This document shows positions 9,840 to 19,580 of a stretch of 64,000 nucleotides of DNA, one piece after another (position 1 is the stretch's first letter; each line of letters begins with the position of its first letter). This stretch comes from Bacteroidia bacterium. Its GTDB lineage: Bacteria; Bacteroidota; Bacteroidia; NS11-12g; UBA9320. The position numbers and the translations under genes were made by a program. The DNA lies in NCBI GenBank assembly GCA_018402155.1, contig JAGYJG010000001.1:570198-634197 (forward strand). Reading direction: 5' to 3'. The notes below the pieces were generated by a model that was not told the origin of the DNA, ran no database searches, and worked only from the letters and a program-made list of their open reading frames with translations.

Positions 9840-11648
9840 CTACATGATGTCCATTGCTTTGATTATGAGCTTGTTTTGATCATAAATATCATAAGTGAAA
9901 TGTGGGTTCCAATATTGGTCATAGTATAGTGTGCGGTAGTCCAAGTAAAGTGGCATAGGGGTGTCTAGGTGTATCTTCGTAGTTTTTTCAAGTTTTTGTA
10001 TGACTGCCGTACTATCGGTTGGGTCATACTCCTCTAGACGGTTCTTATCATGTGGGGCAAATCCCATTAGTATTCTAAAATCATCGGCATCATAATCGCT
10101 ATTATTCTGCATTAAAAACTCTCCAAACAATATGGGTTGTTCTAGTCGAACGCAACCGTGGCTTACTGCTCGCTGTGTTCTTTTAAATGCGTTTTTGTTA
10201 GGAGTATCATGTAGGTATATGCTAAATGGATTATTGAACATAAACTTGACAGTTCCAAGTGCATTTTGAGGGCCAGGTACTTGAACTATGGTATATGGAA
10301 TTTGATTTTTATTTATCTCATTCCACTTTATGGTGTCTCCGTTTATCTCTATATCACCTTTAAATACCTTATACCCATTCCGACTCAAGTAGGTAGGATC
10401 TTTCAACAGTTTCCACCACATTTCACGCCGTATGATACTATATGGAATTGTCCAAGTCGGGTTTATTTCCAAATAGGTTATTTGGCTGGCTATTTGCGGT
10501 GTTTCCATATTTTGAGGTAGTTTGTACAACCATCCGCTGTCTGTGTATTCTTTCACCATCGCATCATAGTTATCTGGCAGGTTCTTACCTATACAAACTT
10601 TCATAGCTTTTATACTATCTTCCCAGTGCAAGTAGGCATTATACTCCGGTAGGTTAAGATATACAAATTGTCCTTTTTTTGGTTTATGAAACCAGCGTTC
10701 ACGCTCCAAGTTTGCCTTTACTTGGTCTATCTTATCTTGCGGAGTGGCATTTATGATAATAAATGTTTTGTAGCCTAATATACCGTCAGGTGTTAGGTTA
10801 TACTTTTCCTGAAGTTTTTTTATTTGGTTTTGTAGGTCAGCTGTAAAACTCGTTGTGTCTGCCAAATGCTGTATGCTCGAATCAGGGAGGTTTCTAGATT
10901 TTAGTTTTAAAATGATTTGAGATATAATAGCACCACTATCTCCCAATTGTAATTTGGGATATTGTGAGAAGTCAATGGATGTGTTACGTGCTAATCTTTT
11001 CTTTTCAAGGTAGTAATACAGTACTTTCAGTATTTCGTTGTAGGCTGTATCTCCGCTATGTATAGCATCTATTTCGGCAAGTTTATTGTCATTTTGCAAA
11101 TATGCCGTATAGTTCCAATTTTTTTTATTGTTTCGGGGCAGCATGTAGGTGTACCCGTACACTGTTTTTGGGTTGGTACGTCCATTGGTGATGTCTTCTC
11201 TCATACGCAATAATCCGTTGCTAATAATGAGTTCACATTCGGCTATGAGTTGGTATGCACTGTCTGCAGTGCTGAATGTTTCTATTTTTTTGCGATGATA
11301 TTCTACTACGGGCAGATGGTAGTATCGAGCATCCATTCCGTGTAGTTCGCTATGCGCAAAGGTTTGTTGTAGTTCAATCCAGTTGGTACTGTCTTTAAGT
11401 ATGGCATTCCACCAAAAGGGTTGGAAATCTCGATTGGCATAGATACTTCGCAGGGTGTCTAAAAATGGTAGATTATCTTGGCAAACTAAAGTGGTTTGTC
11501 TATCAAACTGTGCTTCCAAAGCAGAAGAAAGACCCTTGGGAGTGAGTATCAAATCATTTTCTGTAGTAACGGTTTTTACTTCGTTTTTGCAACTAATAAA
11601 AGACAGTGTATAAAAAATGACTAGTATAAGGAAATCTTTGAAGCCCAT
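9840..11648 (-). CDS. L,D-transpeptidase, YcbB/LdtD-like, lipoprotein
   Basis: A peptidoglycan cross-linking enzyme of 602 residues. The N-terminal signal ends SFISC, making it a lipoprotein at Cys20. An N-terminal scaffold domain is followed by a peptidoglycan-binding helical repeat (LQEKYNLTPDGILGYKT, near 281-297) and a YkuD catalytic domain with His480 and the SHGCVR motif containing nucleophile Cys499. This order matches the large YcbB family that forms 3-3 cross-links or attaches lipoproteins. It is third in the minus-strand order hppA, small transpeptidase, this gene, 27 bases after its neighbour, so likely co-transcribed. Confidence 0.9.
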   Translation of the reverse strand: MGFKDFLILVIFYTLSFISCKNEVKTVTTENDLILTPKGLSSALEAQFDRQTTLVCQDNLPFLDTLRSIYANRDFQPFWWNAILKDSTNWIELQQTFAHSELHGMDARYYHLPVVEYHRKKIETFSTADSAYQLIAECELIISNGLLRMREDITNGRTNPKTVYGYTYMLPRNNKKNWNYTAYLQNDNKLAEIDAIHSGDTAYNEILKVLYYYLEKKRLARNTSIDFSQYPKLQLGDSGAIISQIILKLKSRNLPDSSIQHLADTTSFTADLQNQIKKLQEKYNLTPDGILGYKTFIIINATPQDKIDQVKANLERERWFHKPKKGQFVYLNLPEYNAYLHWEDSIKAMKVCIGKNLPDNYDAMVKEYTDSGWLYKLPQNMETPQIASQITYLEINPTWTIPYSIIRREMWWKLLKDPTYLSRNGYKVFKGDIEINGDTIKWNEINKNQIPYTIVQVPGPQNALGTVKFMFNNPFSIYLHDTPNKNAFKRTQRAVSHGCVRLEQPILFGEFLMQNNSDYDADDFRILMGFAPHDKNRLEEYDPTDSTAVIQKLEKTTKIHLDTPMPLYLDYRTLYYDQYWNPHFTYDIYDQNKLIIKAMDIM

Positions 11649-11675
11649 AATACAAGGTGTTACAAAAATATTCCA

Positions 11676-12497
11676 TTAATAGTTTAATTCATCCACCGTC
11701 AGGTACAAATTATCATTAAGAAGTTTGGAGGATTTTAAATACGCCGGTGTGGGATGCCATATAAATAAGCAAGAGCCACCTTTTATTATGTTTATCAGTT
11801 TTTGATTTATTGATTGACGCACTGCAGGACAGCCGAAGCTTCTCCCTATTCTTTCAGTACTTTTTATTATGTTTTCACTCACATAGTTGGCACCGTGTAT
11901 CACAATACCACGTGCAAAAGCATTGGTATTGAAATCTTTTTCTAAACCATGCAGTTTTAGCGAAAGATTATTACTACCGCTATATAATCCTCCTGTAGTA
12001 TAAAAACCAAGTGAGCTTTTGTTGCTGCTGTGTTTGTTGCTAAAGTATTTGGCGTATGTATCACCACTTTTAGCCCCATGAGCTACCCATTCATTTAGTA
12101 CGACTAGCTTAGTCTCTAAATCTATAACCCACATTCTACGTTTATTGCAGTGCTGCGCAAAATCGATAACGGTGAGGTATTTGGTATTGGTAAGTTCTTT
12201 GGTATGTTTTAGGAAGGTATATCCTCGTAGTGCGTGACGCAATAACTCTTGTGGTATAGTATCAAAATTGGAACTATACTCTAGTTGGCGATAGATTCTA
12301 TCTGTATATGATTTAAAATATTCTGAGTTTAGAGTAATGAGTTCTTTGCCTTTAATCTCATGTTTATCACTCAGGTTTTGTATTTGTGTAAGTTGAAAAG
12401 AAGTCGTTAGAATAAACAAAAAAAAGCAAGTTAAACCTTTGGCTAGTATTTGTGACTTGTCACTTTTTATAGCAATTGTTTGGTTTAACCTGCTCAT
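11676..12497 (-). CDS. Murein L,D-transpeptidase catalytic domain (YkuD_2) protein
   Basis: A 273-residue protein with an N-terminal hydrophobic segment (about residues 22-40) that looks like a signal anchor. The C-terminal half matches the YkuD_2 subfamily: an AHGAKSGD strand (near 138-145), His201 in IVIHGA and Cys223 in RSFGCPAV, where ordinary YkuD proteins have SHGC. It probably modifies peptidoglycan in the periplasm. It lies between hppA (38 bases upstream) and a second, structurally different L,D-transpeptidase. The gap to hppA holds a perfect 20-base palindrome. Confidence 0.85.
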   Translation of the reverse strand: MSRLNQTIAIKSDKSQILAKGLTCFFLFILTTSFQLTQIQNLSDKHEIKGKELITLNSEYFKSYTDRIYRQLEYSSNFDTIPQELLRHALRGYTFLKHTKELTNTKYLTVIDFAQHCNKRRMWVIDLETKLVVLNEWVAHGAKSGDTYAKYFSNKHSSNKSSLGFYTTGGLYSGSNNLSLKLHGLEKDFNTNAFARGIVIHGANYVSENIIKSTERIGRSFGCPAVRQSINQKLINIIKGGSCLFIWHPTPAYLKSSKLLNDNLYLTVDELNY

Positions 12498-12515
12498 AGT
12501 GCTTTTTCAGGTTGA

Positions 12516-12535
12516 TTATAAACTGAAGTTTATAA
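12516..12535. repeat. Perfect 20-base palindrome between hppA and the transpeptidase gene
   Basis: TTATAAACTGAAGTTTATAA reads the same on both strands except for the two central bases. It begins one base after the hppA stop codon and fills half of the 38-base gap. As RNA it folds to an 8-base-pair stem with a four-base loop. No U-tract follows, so it is not a standard terminator, and it may be an operator or processing site. Confidence 0.7.
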
Positions 12536-14944
12536 CTACGACTTGTTCTGCAGTTGATTTTGTAGAACAGGTCTTGAGGGTTCTTTACTGCTAAGGTTTG
12601 GACCAGACTGTTCTAATAATATAACTGATTCTTTTTGGTTTTTATCGTCTTTGCTGCAGCAAGCTTTTTTAACACCTGATTTATAATCACATTCTTCGTG
12701 ACTTTCTTTGTTGCAAGCAGTTTCGTGTGCCACTTTCTCCTGTGGGGTGCAGCATGCTTTTTTGCCGGACTCGCCATGGCTACCTAGCATAGGAGCTATA
12801 ACCAAGCCGATGAGGCAAGTAAGTTTGATTAGTATATTCATAGATGGGCCGGAAGTGTCTTTAAATGGGTCTCCAACAGTATCTCCAGTTACGGCTGCCT
12901 TATGAGCTTCAGATCCTTTATAGGTCATTTCACCATTTATTTCCACACCTGCTTCAAAAGATTTTTTAGCGTTATCCCAAGCACCCCCAGCATTGTTTTG
13001 GAAGATAGCCCAAAGTACACCAGAAACAGTAACACCAGCCATATAACCACCTAGCATTTCTGCTATAAGCATATTGTTGTTTGGATAAACCAATTTACCT
13101 AAAAGTACAATAGCAATGGGGAATCCAATAGTAAGTAAACCCGGAAGCATCATTTCTTTAAGAGAGGCTTTGGTAGAAATAGCAACACATTTATCGTATT
13201 CAGGTTTACCTGTACCTTCCATTATCCCTGGTATTTCTCTAAATTGCCGTCTTACCTCTTCTACCATTTCCATTGCGGCTTTTCCAACTGCATTCATTGC
13301 CAAAGCAGAGAATACGACAGGTATCATACCTCCAATGAAAAGCATTGCCAAAACAGGAGCTTTAAATATGTTTATACCATCTATACCAGTGAAAGTTACA
13401 TAAGCTGCAAATAGTGCCAGAGATGTAAGTGCAGCAGAAGCAATGGCAAAACCTTTGCCAGTGGCTGCTGTAGTATTTCCTACAGAGTCTAATATATCTG
13501 TACGTTCACGTACAATAGGATCTTGCTCACTCATTTCTGCAATACCTCCTGCATTGTCAGCAATAGGACCAAATGCATCAATAGCCAATTGCATAGCAGT
13601 AGTAGCCATCATAGCTGATGCAGCCATAGCTACCCCATAAAATCCTGCAAAACCATAAGAAGTCCAAATGGCGCCTGCAAATAATAAGACAGTTGGAAAT
13701 GTAGATATCATACCAGTAGCTAGTCCGGCAATAATATTGGTTCCAGCACCAGTACTAGATTGCTGAACTATTTTTAGAATTGGTTTTTTACCAAGACCGG
13801 TATAATATTCAGTTACAGAAGAAATTACTGCTCCTACTATTAAGCCAACAATTGTTGCAGCAAAAACACGCAAAGACGAAATTTCCTTATCGGCTTCGCC
13901 AAAAAAAGTCATTGTCATTGATTCTGGTAGCATCCAAGTTACTAGCCCATAGCATGATACTGCAACAAGTGCAATAGAAACCCAGTTTCCAATATTTAAG
14001 GCTCCCATTACCTGTTTTTCTTTCGCATCGTTACTCTTTATACCAACTAGCATAGTGCCAATAATTGATATAATGATACCCACACCAGCTATTGCCATTG
14101 GCAATAGAATAGGGCCAATACCGTCAAAAGCCTCTACTGCTCCATTGTCTCTTATTACATAATTACCTAAAACCATAGCTGCAAGGACAGTAGCAACATA
14201 AGAACCAAATAAATCTGCTCCCATTCCTGCTACGTCGCCTACGTTATCGCCTACGTTATCTGCTATAGTTGCAGGGTTACGAGGATCATCTTCAGGTATA
14301 CCTGCTTCTACTTTTCCCACGAGGTCAGCACCTACGTCAGCAGCTTTTGTATATATACCGCCACCCACTCTAGCAAAGAGTGCTATAGACTCTGCTCCCA
14401 ACGAGAAGCCTGCAAGTGTTTCCAAAACTAGTGTCATTTGTTCTGAAGAAAATGCTTCTCCAGGATTCATAAACAAATTATAAAACAAGATAAAGAATGC
14501 AGTTAGCCCTAAAACAGCAAGGCCTGCAACACCAAGACCCATCACTGTACCACCACCAAAAGACACTTTCAATGCTTGAGGAAGGCTAGTACGTGCTGCT
14601 TGTGTGGTTCTTACATTGGTTTTTGTAGCAATTTTCATTCCCATATTTCCAGCAAAAGCCGAAAATAAAGCTCCAAAAATAAATGCGATTACGATTAAGT
14701 AACTGGTTGTTTCTACAAAGTATGCAACCCCGGCAAGCGCAATACTCACGCCAATGACAAAATAGGTAAGTAACTTATATTCAGCGTTTAAAAAAGCTAA
14801 AGCTCCTTCGTAAATATAGTCGGCAATTTCTTTCATTTTGCCATCTCCTGCATCTTGTTTCATTACCCAACTTCTTTTTACGACCATATATAATAGGCCT
14901 AAAAGTGCCATTAGTATTGGCATGTAAATCATCATTTTTTCCAT
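12536..14944 (-). CDS. hppA: Membrane-bound ion-translocating pyrophosphatase, K+-dependent type
   Basis: An integral membrane pump that hydrolyses pyrophosphate to move H+ or Na+ across the inner membrane. It has 802 residues and about 16 hydrophobic segments. The catalytic block at 200-250 is diagnostic (KAADVGADLVGKVEAG, then DNVGDNVGDVAGMGADLFGS). In GNTTAATGKG the residue after GNTT is Ala, the mark of K+-dependent enzymes (Lys in K+-independent ones). The ion pumped cannot be settled by eye. Unusually, about 79 hydrophilic residues follow the last membrane span (from 724), with six Cys and two KKACC repeats. It leads a likely operon with two L,D-transpeptidases. Confidence 0.95.
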   Translation of the reverse strand: MEKMMIYMPILMALLGLLYMVVKRSWVMKQDAGDGKMKEIADYIYEGALAFLNAEYKLLTYFVIGVSIALAGVAYFVETTSYLIVIAFIFGALFSAFAGNMGMKIATKTNVRTTQAARTSLPQALKVSFGGGTVMGLGVAGLAVLGLTAFFILFYNLFMNPGEAFSSEQMTLVLETLAGFSLGAESIALFARVGGGIYTKAADVGADLVGKVEAGIPEDDPRNPATIADNVGDNVGDVAGMGADLFGSYVATVLAAMVLGNYVIRDNGAVEAFDGIGPILLPMAIAGVGIIISIIGTMLVGIKSNDAKEKQVMGALNIGNWVSIALVAVSCYGLVTWMLPESMTMTFFGEADKEISSLRVFAATIVGLIVGAVISSVTEYYTGLGKKPILKIVQQSSTGAGTNIIAGLATGMISTFPTVLLFAGAIWTSYGFAGFYGVAMAASAMMATTAMQLAIDAFGPIADNAGGIAEMSEQDPIVRERTDILDSVGNTTAATGKGFAIASAALTSLALFAAYVTFTGIDGINIFKAPVLAMLFIGGMIPVVFSALAMNAVGKAAMEMVEEVRRQFREIPGIMEGTGKPEYDKCVAISTKASLKEMMLPGLLTIGFPIAIVLLGKLVYPNNNMLIAEMLGGYMAGVTVSGVLWAIFQNNAGGAWDNAKKSFEAGVEINGEMTYKGSEAHKAAVTGDTVGDPFKDTSGPSMNILIKLTCLIGLVIAPMLGSHGESGKKACCTPQEKVAHETACNKESHEECDYKSGVKKACCSKDDKNQKESVILLEQSGPNLSSKEPSRPVLQNQLQNKS

Positions 14945-14987
14945 GAGTTTTAAGGTTTAAATTTCTAATTATTTGTTTTAAAGCCTG

Positions 14988-14995
14988 CAAAAGTA
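14988..14995 (-). promoter_or_regulatory. hppA -7 promoter box TACTTTTG
   Basis: Exact TAnnTTTG match on the minus strand, followed by CA as at lepA. It would give a leader of about 40 bases before the hppA ATG. Confidence 0.5.
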
Positions 14996-15391
14996 AAATT
15001 ATTATACTAAAACAGTAATTTAGATAAGACTATTTATCTAATGATACTTATAGCGAGGTTAGAAGGCATAGTATTTAACGTTATATATTCATATTTCAAG
15101 CCACTACATTTTATGATTTCTTGGAATGCCTTGAATTCCACATTTTGGCAAACTAAGTAGTTTGAAAACTCATCGAAAACGATAATAGTCCCAAGTTTTA
15201 TTCTAGCTTTACCTTGTCAAACATCGTTTTGGTACTCAGATACATATCAAAAACTATGTAAATGCAGCGTCTAGTGCTAGCTGTTTTTTTTAATTTTAGA
15301 TAATACGTTGTTATTAAATAATCAAGGGTAACATAATGGGTATTGAAGAATAGATTGACAGTTAGTTTAAAATTGTGTAGCAGACAAAAAC

Positions 15392-15426
15392 ATTGTAATT
15401 TTTACAGTGTTTAAAATGTACTTTTG
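15392..15426 (+). promoter_or_regulatory. lepA promoter, leaderless or nearly so
   Basis: ATTG at 15392-15395, a 23-base spacer and an exact TACTTTTG box at 15419-15426. The ATG at 15434 lies 7 bases after the box, where transcription should begin. This also argues against an in-frame upstream ATG at 15407, which would lie in the promoter. Confidence 0.55.
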
Positions 15427-15433
15427 CACGAAC

Positions 15434-17227
15434 ATGGAGAACATCCGAAACTTTTGTATTATAGCCCATATAGATCACGGTAAGAGCACCTTGGCAGATC
15501 GTTTGTTGCAAATCACAGGTACGGTGAGTGACCGAGATATGAAGGAACAAACGCTGGATGACATGGATATAGAGCGTGAACGAGGTATTACCATAAAGTC
15601 TCACGCTATACAAATGAAATATAAACGTGACGGTATAGAATATATTTTGAATCTCATTGATACTCCGGGGCACGTAGATTTTAGCTACGAGGTAAGTAGG
15701 AGTATAGCTGCGTGTGAAGGTGCATTGCTCATTGTAGATGCCGCACAAGGCATACAAGCACAAACTATCTCTAATCTTTACCTTGCCTTAGATCACGAGT
15801 TAGAAATCATTCCGATATTAAATAAAATGGACTTACCAGGTGCAGAACCAGAGGAGGTGAAAGACCAAATAGAGGAACTTATTTTGTGCAATAGAGAAGA
15901 TATTATACCTGCTAGTGGAAAAACAGGAATGGGGGTTTTAGATATCTTGAATGCTGTAATAGACCGAGTACCACCTCCAAAAGGTGATCCTAAGGGTGCT
16001 TTAAAAGCGCTTATTTTTGACTCTGTTTTCAATCCATTCAGAGGCATTATTGCCTATTTTCGAATTATAGATGGTGAACTTAGTAAGCGAGACCACATCA
16101 AGTTTATGAATACTGGAAAATCTTATTACGCAGAGGAAATCGGGGTACTAAAACTAAAACCTGAAATGCGCCAAACTGTATCCACAGGTGATGTAGGCTA
16201 TATTATTTGCAGTATAAAAGAGGCTAAAGAGGTAAAAGTAGGAGATACAATCACCCTTACAGGTAGGCCTACAGAAATAGCTATTGATGGATTTGAAGAT
16301 GTTAAACCAATGGTTTTTGCAGGTATTTTCCCGGTAGATACCGAAGATTTTGAGGAGCTAAGAGACTCTATGGGCAAGCTACAACTCAATGATGCAAGTT
16401 TGGTTTTTGAACCAGAAAGTTCAGCAGCTCTTGGTTTTGGCTTCCGTTGTGGCTTTTTGGGTATGCTGCATATGGAAATTATACAAGAACGTCTAGAAAG
16501 AGAGTTTGGGATGACCGTGATTACTACGGTGCCAAACGTAAGTTACCACGCATATCTGAAAAAAGAACCTGATAATGTAGTGGTGGTAAATAACCCATCA
16601 GACTTACCAGAGCCAAACTACTACGATAGGCTAGAGGAACCGTACATCAACGCACAAATAATAACCGCCGGAGATTACGTAGGAGCTATTATGTCACTTT
16701 GTATCGAAAAACGTGGACTAATAAAAAATCAAGTGTATCTCACGAGCAATAGGGTAGAACTTACCTTTGAGATGCCAATGGCGGAGGTTGTTTTTGATTT
16801 TTATGACAAGCTTAAAAGTGTGAGCAGAGGCTACGCTAGTTTTGATTACCATCCTATAGGTTATCGTTCTTCGGAGTTGGTGAAACTAGATATACTGCTC
16901 AATGGCAAGGTCGTAGACGCACTCAGTGCGGTTATACACAGAGAAAAAGCTTATTCTTTTGGGAAAAAGATATGTGAAAAACTTAGAGAACTCATACCGC
17001 GTCACCAATTCGAAATACCCATACAAGCAGCTATAGGAGCAAAGGTAATTTCTAGGGAAAACATACGTGCTATGCGCAAAGATGTGACTGCCAAGTGCTA
17101 TGGGGGAGACATATCGCGAAAACGTAAACTGTTAGAAAAACAAAAGAAAGGGAAGAAACGCATGCGTCAAGTGGGCAATGTTGAAATACCTCAAAGTGCA
17201 TTTATGGCGGTGTTGAAACTGGAATAA
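15434..17227 (+). CDS. lepA: Elongation factor 4 (LepA), translational GTPase
   Basis: A 597-residue ribosome-associated GTPase that affects initiation and back-translocation. G1 is AHIDHGKS (11-18), the switch II region contains [12 protein letters not shown], and NKMD is the base-specificity loop. The LepA-specific C-terminal domain is complete, with the basic block [17 protein letters not shown] and ending [11 protein letters not shown] chose ATG 15434 because [17 protein letters not shown] is the standard LepA start and a promoter box overlaps the possible nine-residue extension. It is a single gene. Confidence 0.96.
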   Translation: MENIRNFCIIAHIDHGKSTLADRLLQITGTVSDRDMKEQTLDDMDIERERGITIKSHAIQMKYKRDGIEYILNLIDTPGHVDFSYEVSRSIAACEGALLIVDAAQGIQAQTISNLYLALDHELEIIPILNKMDLPGAEPEEVKDQIEELILCNREDIIPASGKTGMGVLDILNAVIDRVPPPKGDPKGALKALIFDSVFNPFRGIIAYFRIIDGELSKRDHIKFMNTGKSYYAEEIGVLKLKPEMRQTVSTGDVGYIICSIKEAKEVKVGDTITLTGRPTEIAIDGFEDVKPMVFAGIFPVDTEDFEELRDSMGKLQLNDASLVFEPESSAALGFGFRCGFLGMLHMEIIQERLEREFGMTVITTVPNVSYHAYLKKEPDNVVVVNNPSDLPEPNYYDRLEEPYINAQIITAGDYVGAIMSLCIEKRGLIKNQVYLTSNRVELTFEMPMAEVVFDFYDKLKSVSRGYASFDYHPIGYRSSELVKLDILLNGKVVDALSAVIHREKAYSFGKKICEKLRELIPRHQFEIPIQAAIGAKVISRENIRAMRKDVTAKCYGGDISRKRKLLEKQKKGKKRMRQVGNVEIPQSAFMAVLKLE

Positions 17228-17589
17228 AGAAGCCATAAAAGGTAGATACAATAAATCATATTAAATCCTTATTATAGCATAAAAAGAATGGAAAACTAGA
17301 CTTTTTTACTCATGACAAAAGCTAGAAACAAAATTATTTTCTTTGGAGATTCTGAAATATCCAACAAGCGATGTACATTTTTGACTATGTACTTGCAAAT
17401 AAATAAGGTATAATTAAAATTTTCTCACGACCCATTGTTATAGCATTACGCTACGTTTTATAAATTCCTTACTCTAATCCCGAGATCGTATTCTGGATAT
17501 TACACTTTAAGCTAATTTTATGAAAACTACTCAATCTACTTTAACTTACTACGTACAAAAAGTTGATTGAAATGCTCAGGATCAATGTC
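17228..17589. other. Intergenic region downstream of lepA
   Basis: About 360 bases between convergent genes. It is AT-rich with short T runs. I see no convincing hairpin terminator, gene or repeat. Confidence 0.5.
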
Positions 17590-18849
17590 TTACAAGCCAT
17601 TTTCTTTGACAATGCCTATAGTGAGCCAGTTAGCTATAGCTTGTCGATTGTTCACTATTAGTAGTCTTCGTTGGTCAAATTCATTGGTGATATTCCCAAG
17701 CTCTATATACACCACAGGTGGTTTGCACTCTCTTAGTGTATGAAGATCGCGACTTTTTACCTCGCCTCTGTATCCTCTGTTTGCTTGGTGTTCATCATAC
17801 TTGTCTTTTATGGTAGAATACAGCGTATTAGCAAGATTTTTGCCTGTATTACTGCCAGGGTAGTAGTAGAAAAAAATATCTACTTTTTGTGTTTCATACC
17901 TGCTATCTATGTGAGTTTCTATAACACGTTGTGTGGTAGCTCCTTCGTTCTTGTGCTTTTCATACAACTCATTAATTTTTGAGGTCCGCTGCCTCAATCT
18001 GCTTGCTTGGTTTAGGGGTATGCTTTGGTTGAACCAAACTGTTTCATCCTTGTCGCAATCTAGGTATTCTACATCGCGAATACCATCATCGTCACGCACT
18101 ATTATATATACTGTAGCACTGTGTTGCAAAAGGTTACGGGCAAATCTCAGTGTTATATCATACGCATATTCGTCTTCGCATAGAGTGTGGCCATCCTTTT
18201 TTCCAATAGCACCAGGATCTGGCCCACCGTGTCCGCTAATAAGGTAGTAAACTTGTCCTTCTAAGTGTTTTGTGAAAATAGGGGTTTTTTCGTGTTCCTT
18301 GCCAAAAATAGGGAATGTTTCCCACGAAAGTGCTTTAGAATCTTCTTGTTCTTCCCCTTCGGTATCCTTAGTGAGATCTGCATCCCCGTCATCTATTTTT
18401 TGTTTTATTACATTTATTTTTTTTATGTCAGACACTGCTGTACAATACAGAGCGTGCACTGGTACCCAAAGTACTTTGTCTACCCTATAGTCATACTCAC
18501 GAAGCCCGGCTTGCAAAAGACCTTCATTGTATTCTTGAATAAAAACAGCCAAGTCATAATCATTTCTGCCAATGGTAGAGCGGATACTAACGCCATCATA
18601 GTCATAAACATAAATGGGCATTTTATATGCCTGAGAAAGATTGAGCTTATCAGAGCGATTTAGGTTATTTTGCATTAAAAAAGTGTCTATACTACACTTA
18701 TATGCAGCTAGATTGTACCTGTTTAGTACTATTGATATCCCATCTCCTTGTTTTGCTCTTATTTTCAAATATTCTTGTGCGTACGCAGAGTACGAAAGAG
18801 ATAGAACTAAAAGCAAAAAGTAATATTTTTTATGTAGTAGACCAACCAT
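17590..18849 (-). CDS. N-acetylmuramoyl-L-alanine amidase (Amidase_3 family)
   Basis: A periplasmic zinc amidase of 419 residues that cuts the bond between muramic acid and the stem peptide. It starts MVGLLHKK with a signal peptide ending AYAQ. An N-terminal region of about 180 residues, possibly LysM-like (IRAKQGDGISIVLNRYNL), precedes the catalytic domain. The zinc and catalytic residues are visible: SGHGGPDPGA, Glu in CEDEY, His in ETHIDSR and the late Glu in YIELGNITN. The ATG at 18849 lies inside the 3' end of pcm (20-base overlap), so the two are translated together. An ATG 66 bases earlier would bury the signal peptide and is rejected. Confidence 0.88.
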   Translation of the reverse strand: MVGLLHKKYYFLLLVLSLSYSAYAQEYLKIRAKQGDGISIVLNRYNLAAYKCSIDTFLMQNNLNRSDKLNLSQAYKMPIYVYDYDGVSIRSTIGRNDYDLAVFIQEYNEGLLQAGLREYDYRVDKVLWVPVHALYCTAVSDIKKINVIKQKIDDGDADLTKDTEGEEQEDSKALSWETFPIFGKEHEKTPIFTKHLEGQVYYLISGHGGPDPGAIGKKDGHTLCEDEYAYDITLRFARNLLQHSATVYIIVRDDDGIRDVEYLDCDKDETVWFNQSIPLNQASRLRQRTSKINELYEKHKNEGATTQRVIETHIDSRYETQKVDIFFYYYPGSNTGKNLANTLYSTIKDKYDEHQANRGYRGEVKSRDLHTLRECKPPVVYIELGNITNEFDQRRLLIVNNRQAIANWLTIGIVKENGL

Positions 18850-19534
18850 GAATTCCTGTAAGTGGCACAAAATTAAAATTTCCGTGATCAGTTTCGGTGT
18901 AGTCATTATCATCATTGCGGGTTACTAGTATCATTTTTTGGACAGCAAGGTCTCCAACGGGGGCTACTAGTTTACCATTTATTGCGAGTTGTTGTGTGAG
19001 TGATTTCCTGAGTTGCGGTGCTGCTGCTGTCAGTATTATTTTGTTAAAAGGTGCTAGCTCTTGTAGGCCTAATGATCCATCGCCTTTTATTGCAACGATG
19101 TCTAAGCCTAGTTTTGCAAAAAGTACTTTGGCTTGCACGTGCAATTTTTCTACAGTTTCTATACTATAGACATGTGCACCAAGTATTTTGAGAATAGCAC
19201 TTTGATAACCAGAACCTGTACCTATTTCTAAAATTTTGTCACCTTTTTTCACATCGAGCAGCTCAGTTTGTTTAGCTACTGTGTAGGGTTGACTTATAGT
19301 TTGCCCACCGTCTATAGGGAAAGCAATATTCTCATACGCCTTGTCTATAAAGTCGATGGGAAAGAAAAAATGACGCGGTACTGCTTGCATAGCCTTTAGC
19401 ACTTTGGAAGAGGAAATACCAAGGTTTTTTAATTCTTTTATCAACTGAGCGCGCTGACCTTGTAGTTTATAGGTGTCTTTTAACAAGTGTTTAGTATTTG
19501 ATACGCTGCAAATATCATTGTTTTTAGCAGACAA
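18830..19534 (-). CDS. pcm: Protein-L-isoaspartate O-methyltransferase
   Basis: Repairs age-damaged proteins by methylating L-isoaspartyl residues with S-adenosylmethionine. It has 234 residues, slightly long for the family because of about 20 extra N-terminal residues before the typical DTYKLQGQRAQL start. Diagnostic motifs are PRHFFFP (about 54-60), the substrate loop GQTISQPYTVA and the SAM-binding EIGTGSGYQSA. The 3' end overlaps the amidase gene by 20 bases. It is divergent from the Gfo/Idh gene across 46 bases. Confidence 0.93.
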   Translation of the reverse strand: MSAKNNDICSVSNTKHLLKDTYKLQGQRAQLIKELKNLGISSSKVLKAMQAVPRHFFFPIDFIDKAYENIAFPIDGGQTISQPYTVAKQTELLDVKKGDKILEIGTGSGYQSAILKILGAHVYSIETVEKLHVQAKVLFAKLGLDIVAIKGDGSLGLQELAPFNKIILTAAAPQLRKSLTQQLAINGKLVAPVGDLAVQKMILVTRNDDNDYTETDHGNFNFVPLTGIHGWSTT

Positions 19535-19580
19535 AAAATTACGCCTTACTTCGTGCCAACATTAACCGAAAAAATACATA

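Larger units (their letters stand above)
14945..15433. other. Intergenic region between hppA and lepA
   Basis: About 490 bases between divergent genes. It holds the hppA promoter box near its left end and the lepA box at its right end. The middle (about 15000-15380) is AT-rich and I see no gene, repeat or RNA there. Confidence 0.6.

Noticed and set aside
15362-15763. Open frame antisense to the lepA start
   Set aside because: Covers the lepA promoter and G domain, and its translation has no protein-like pattern.
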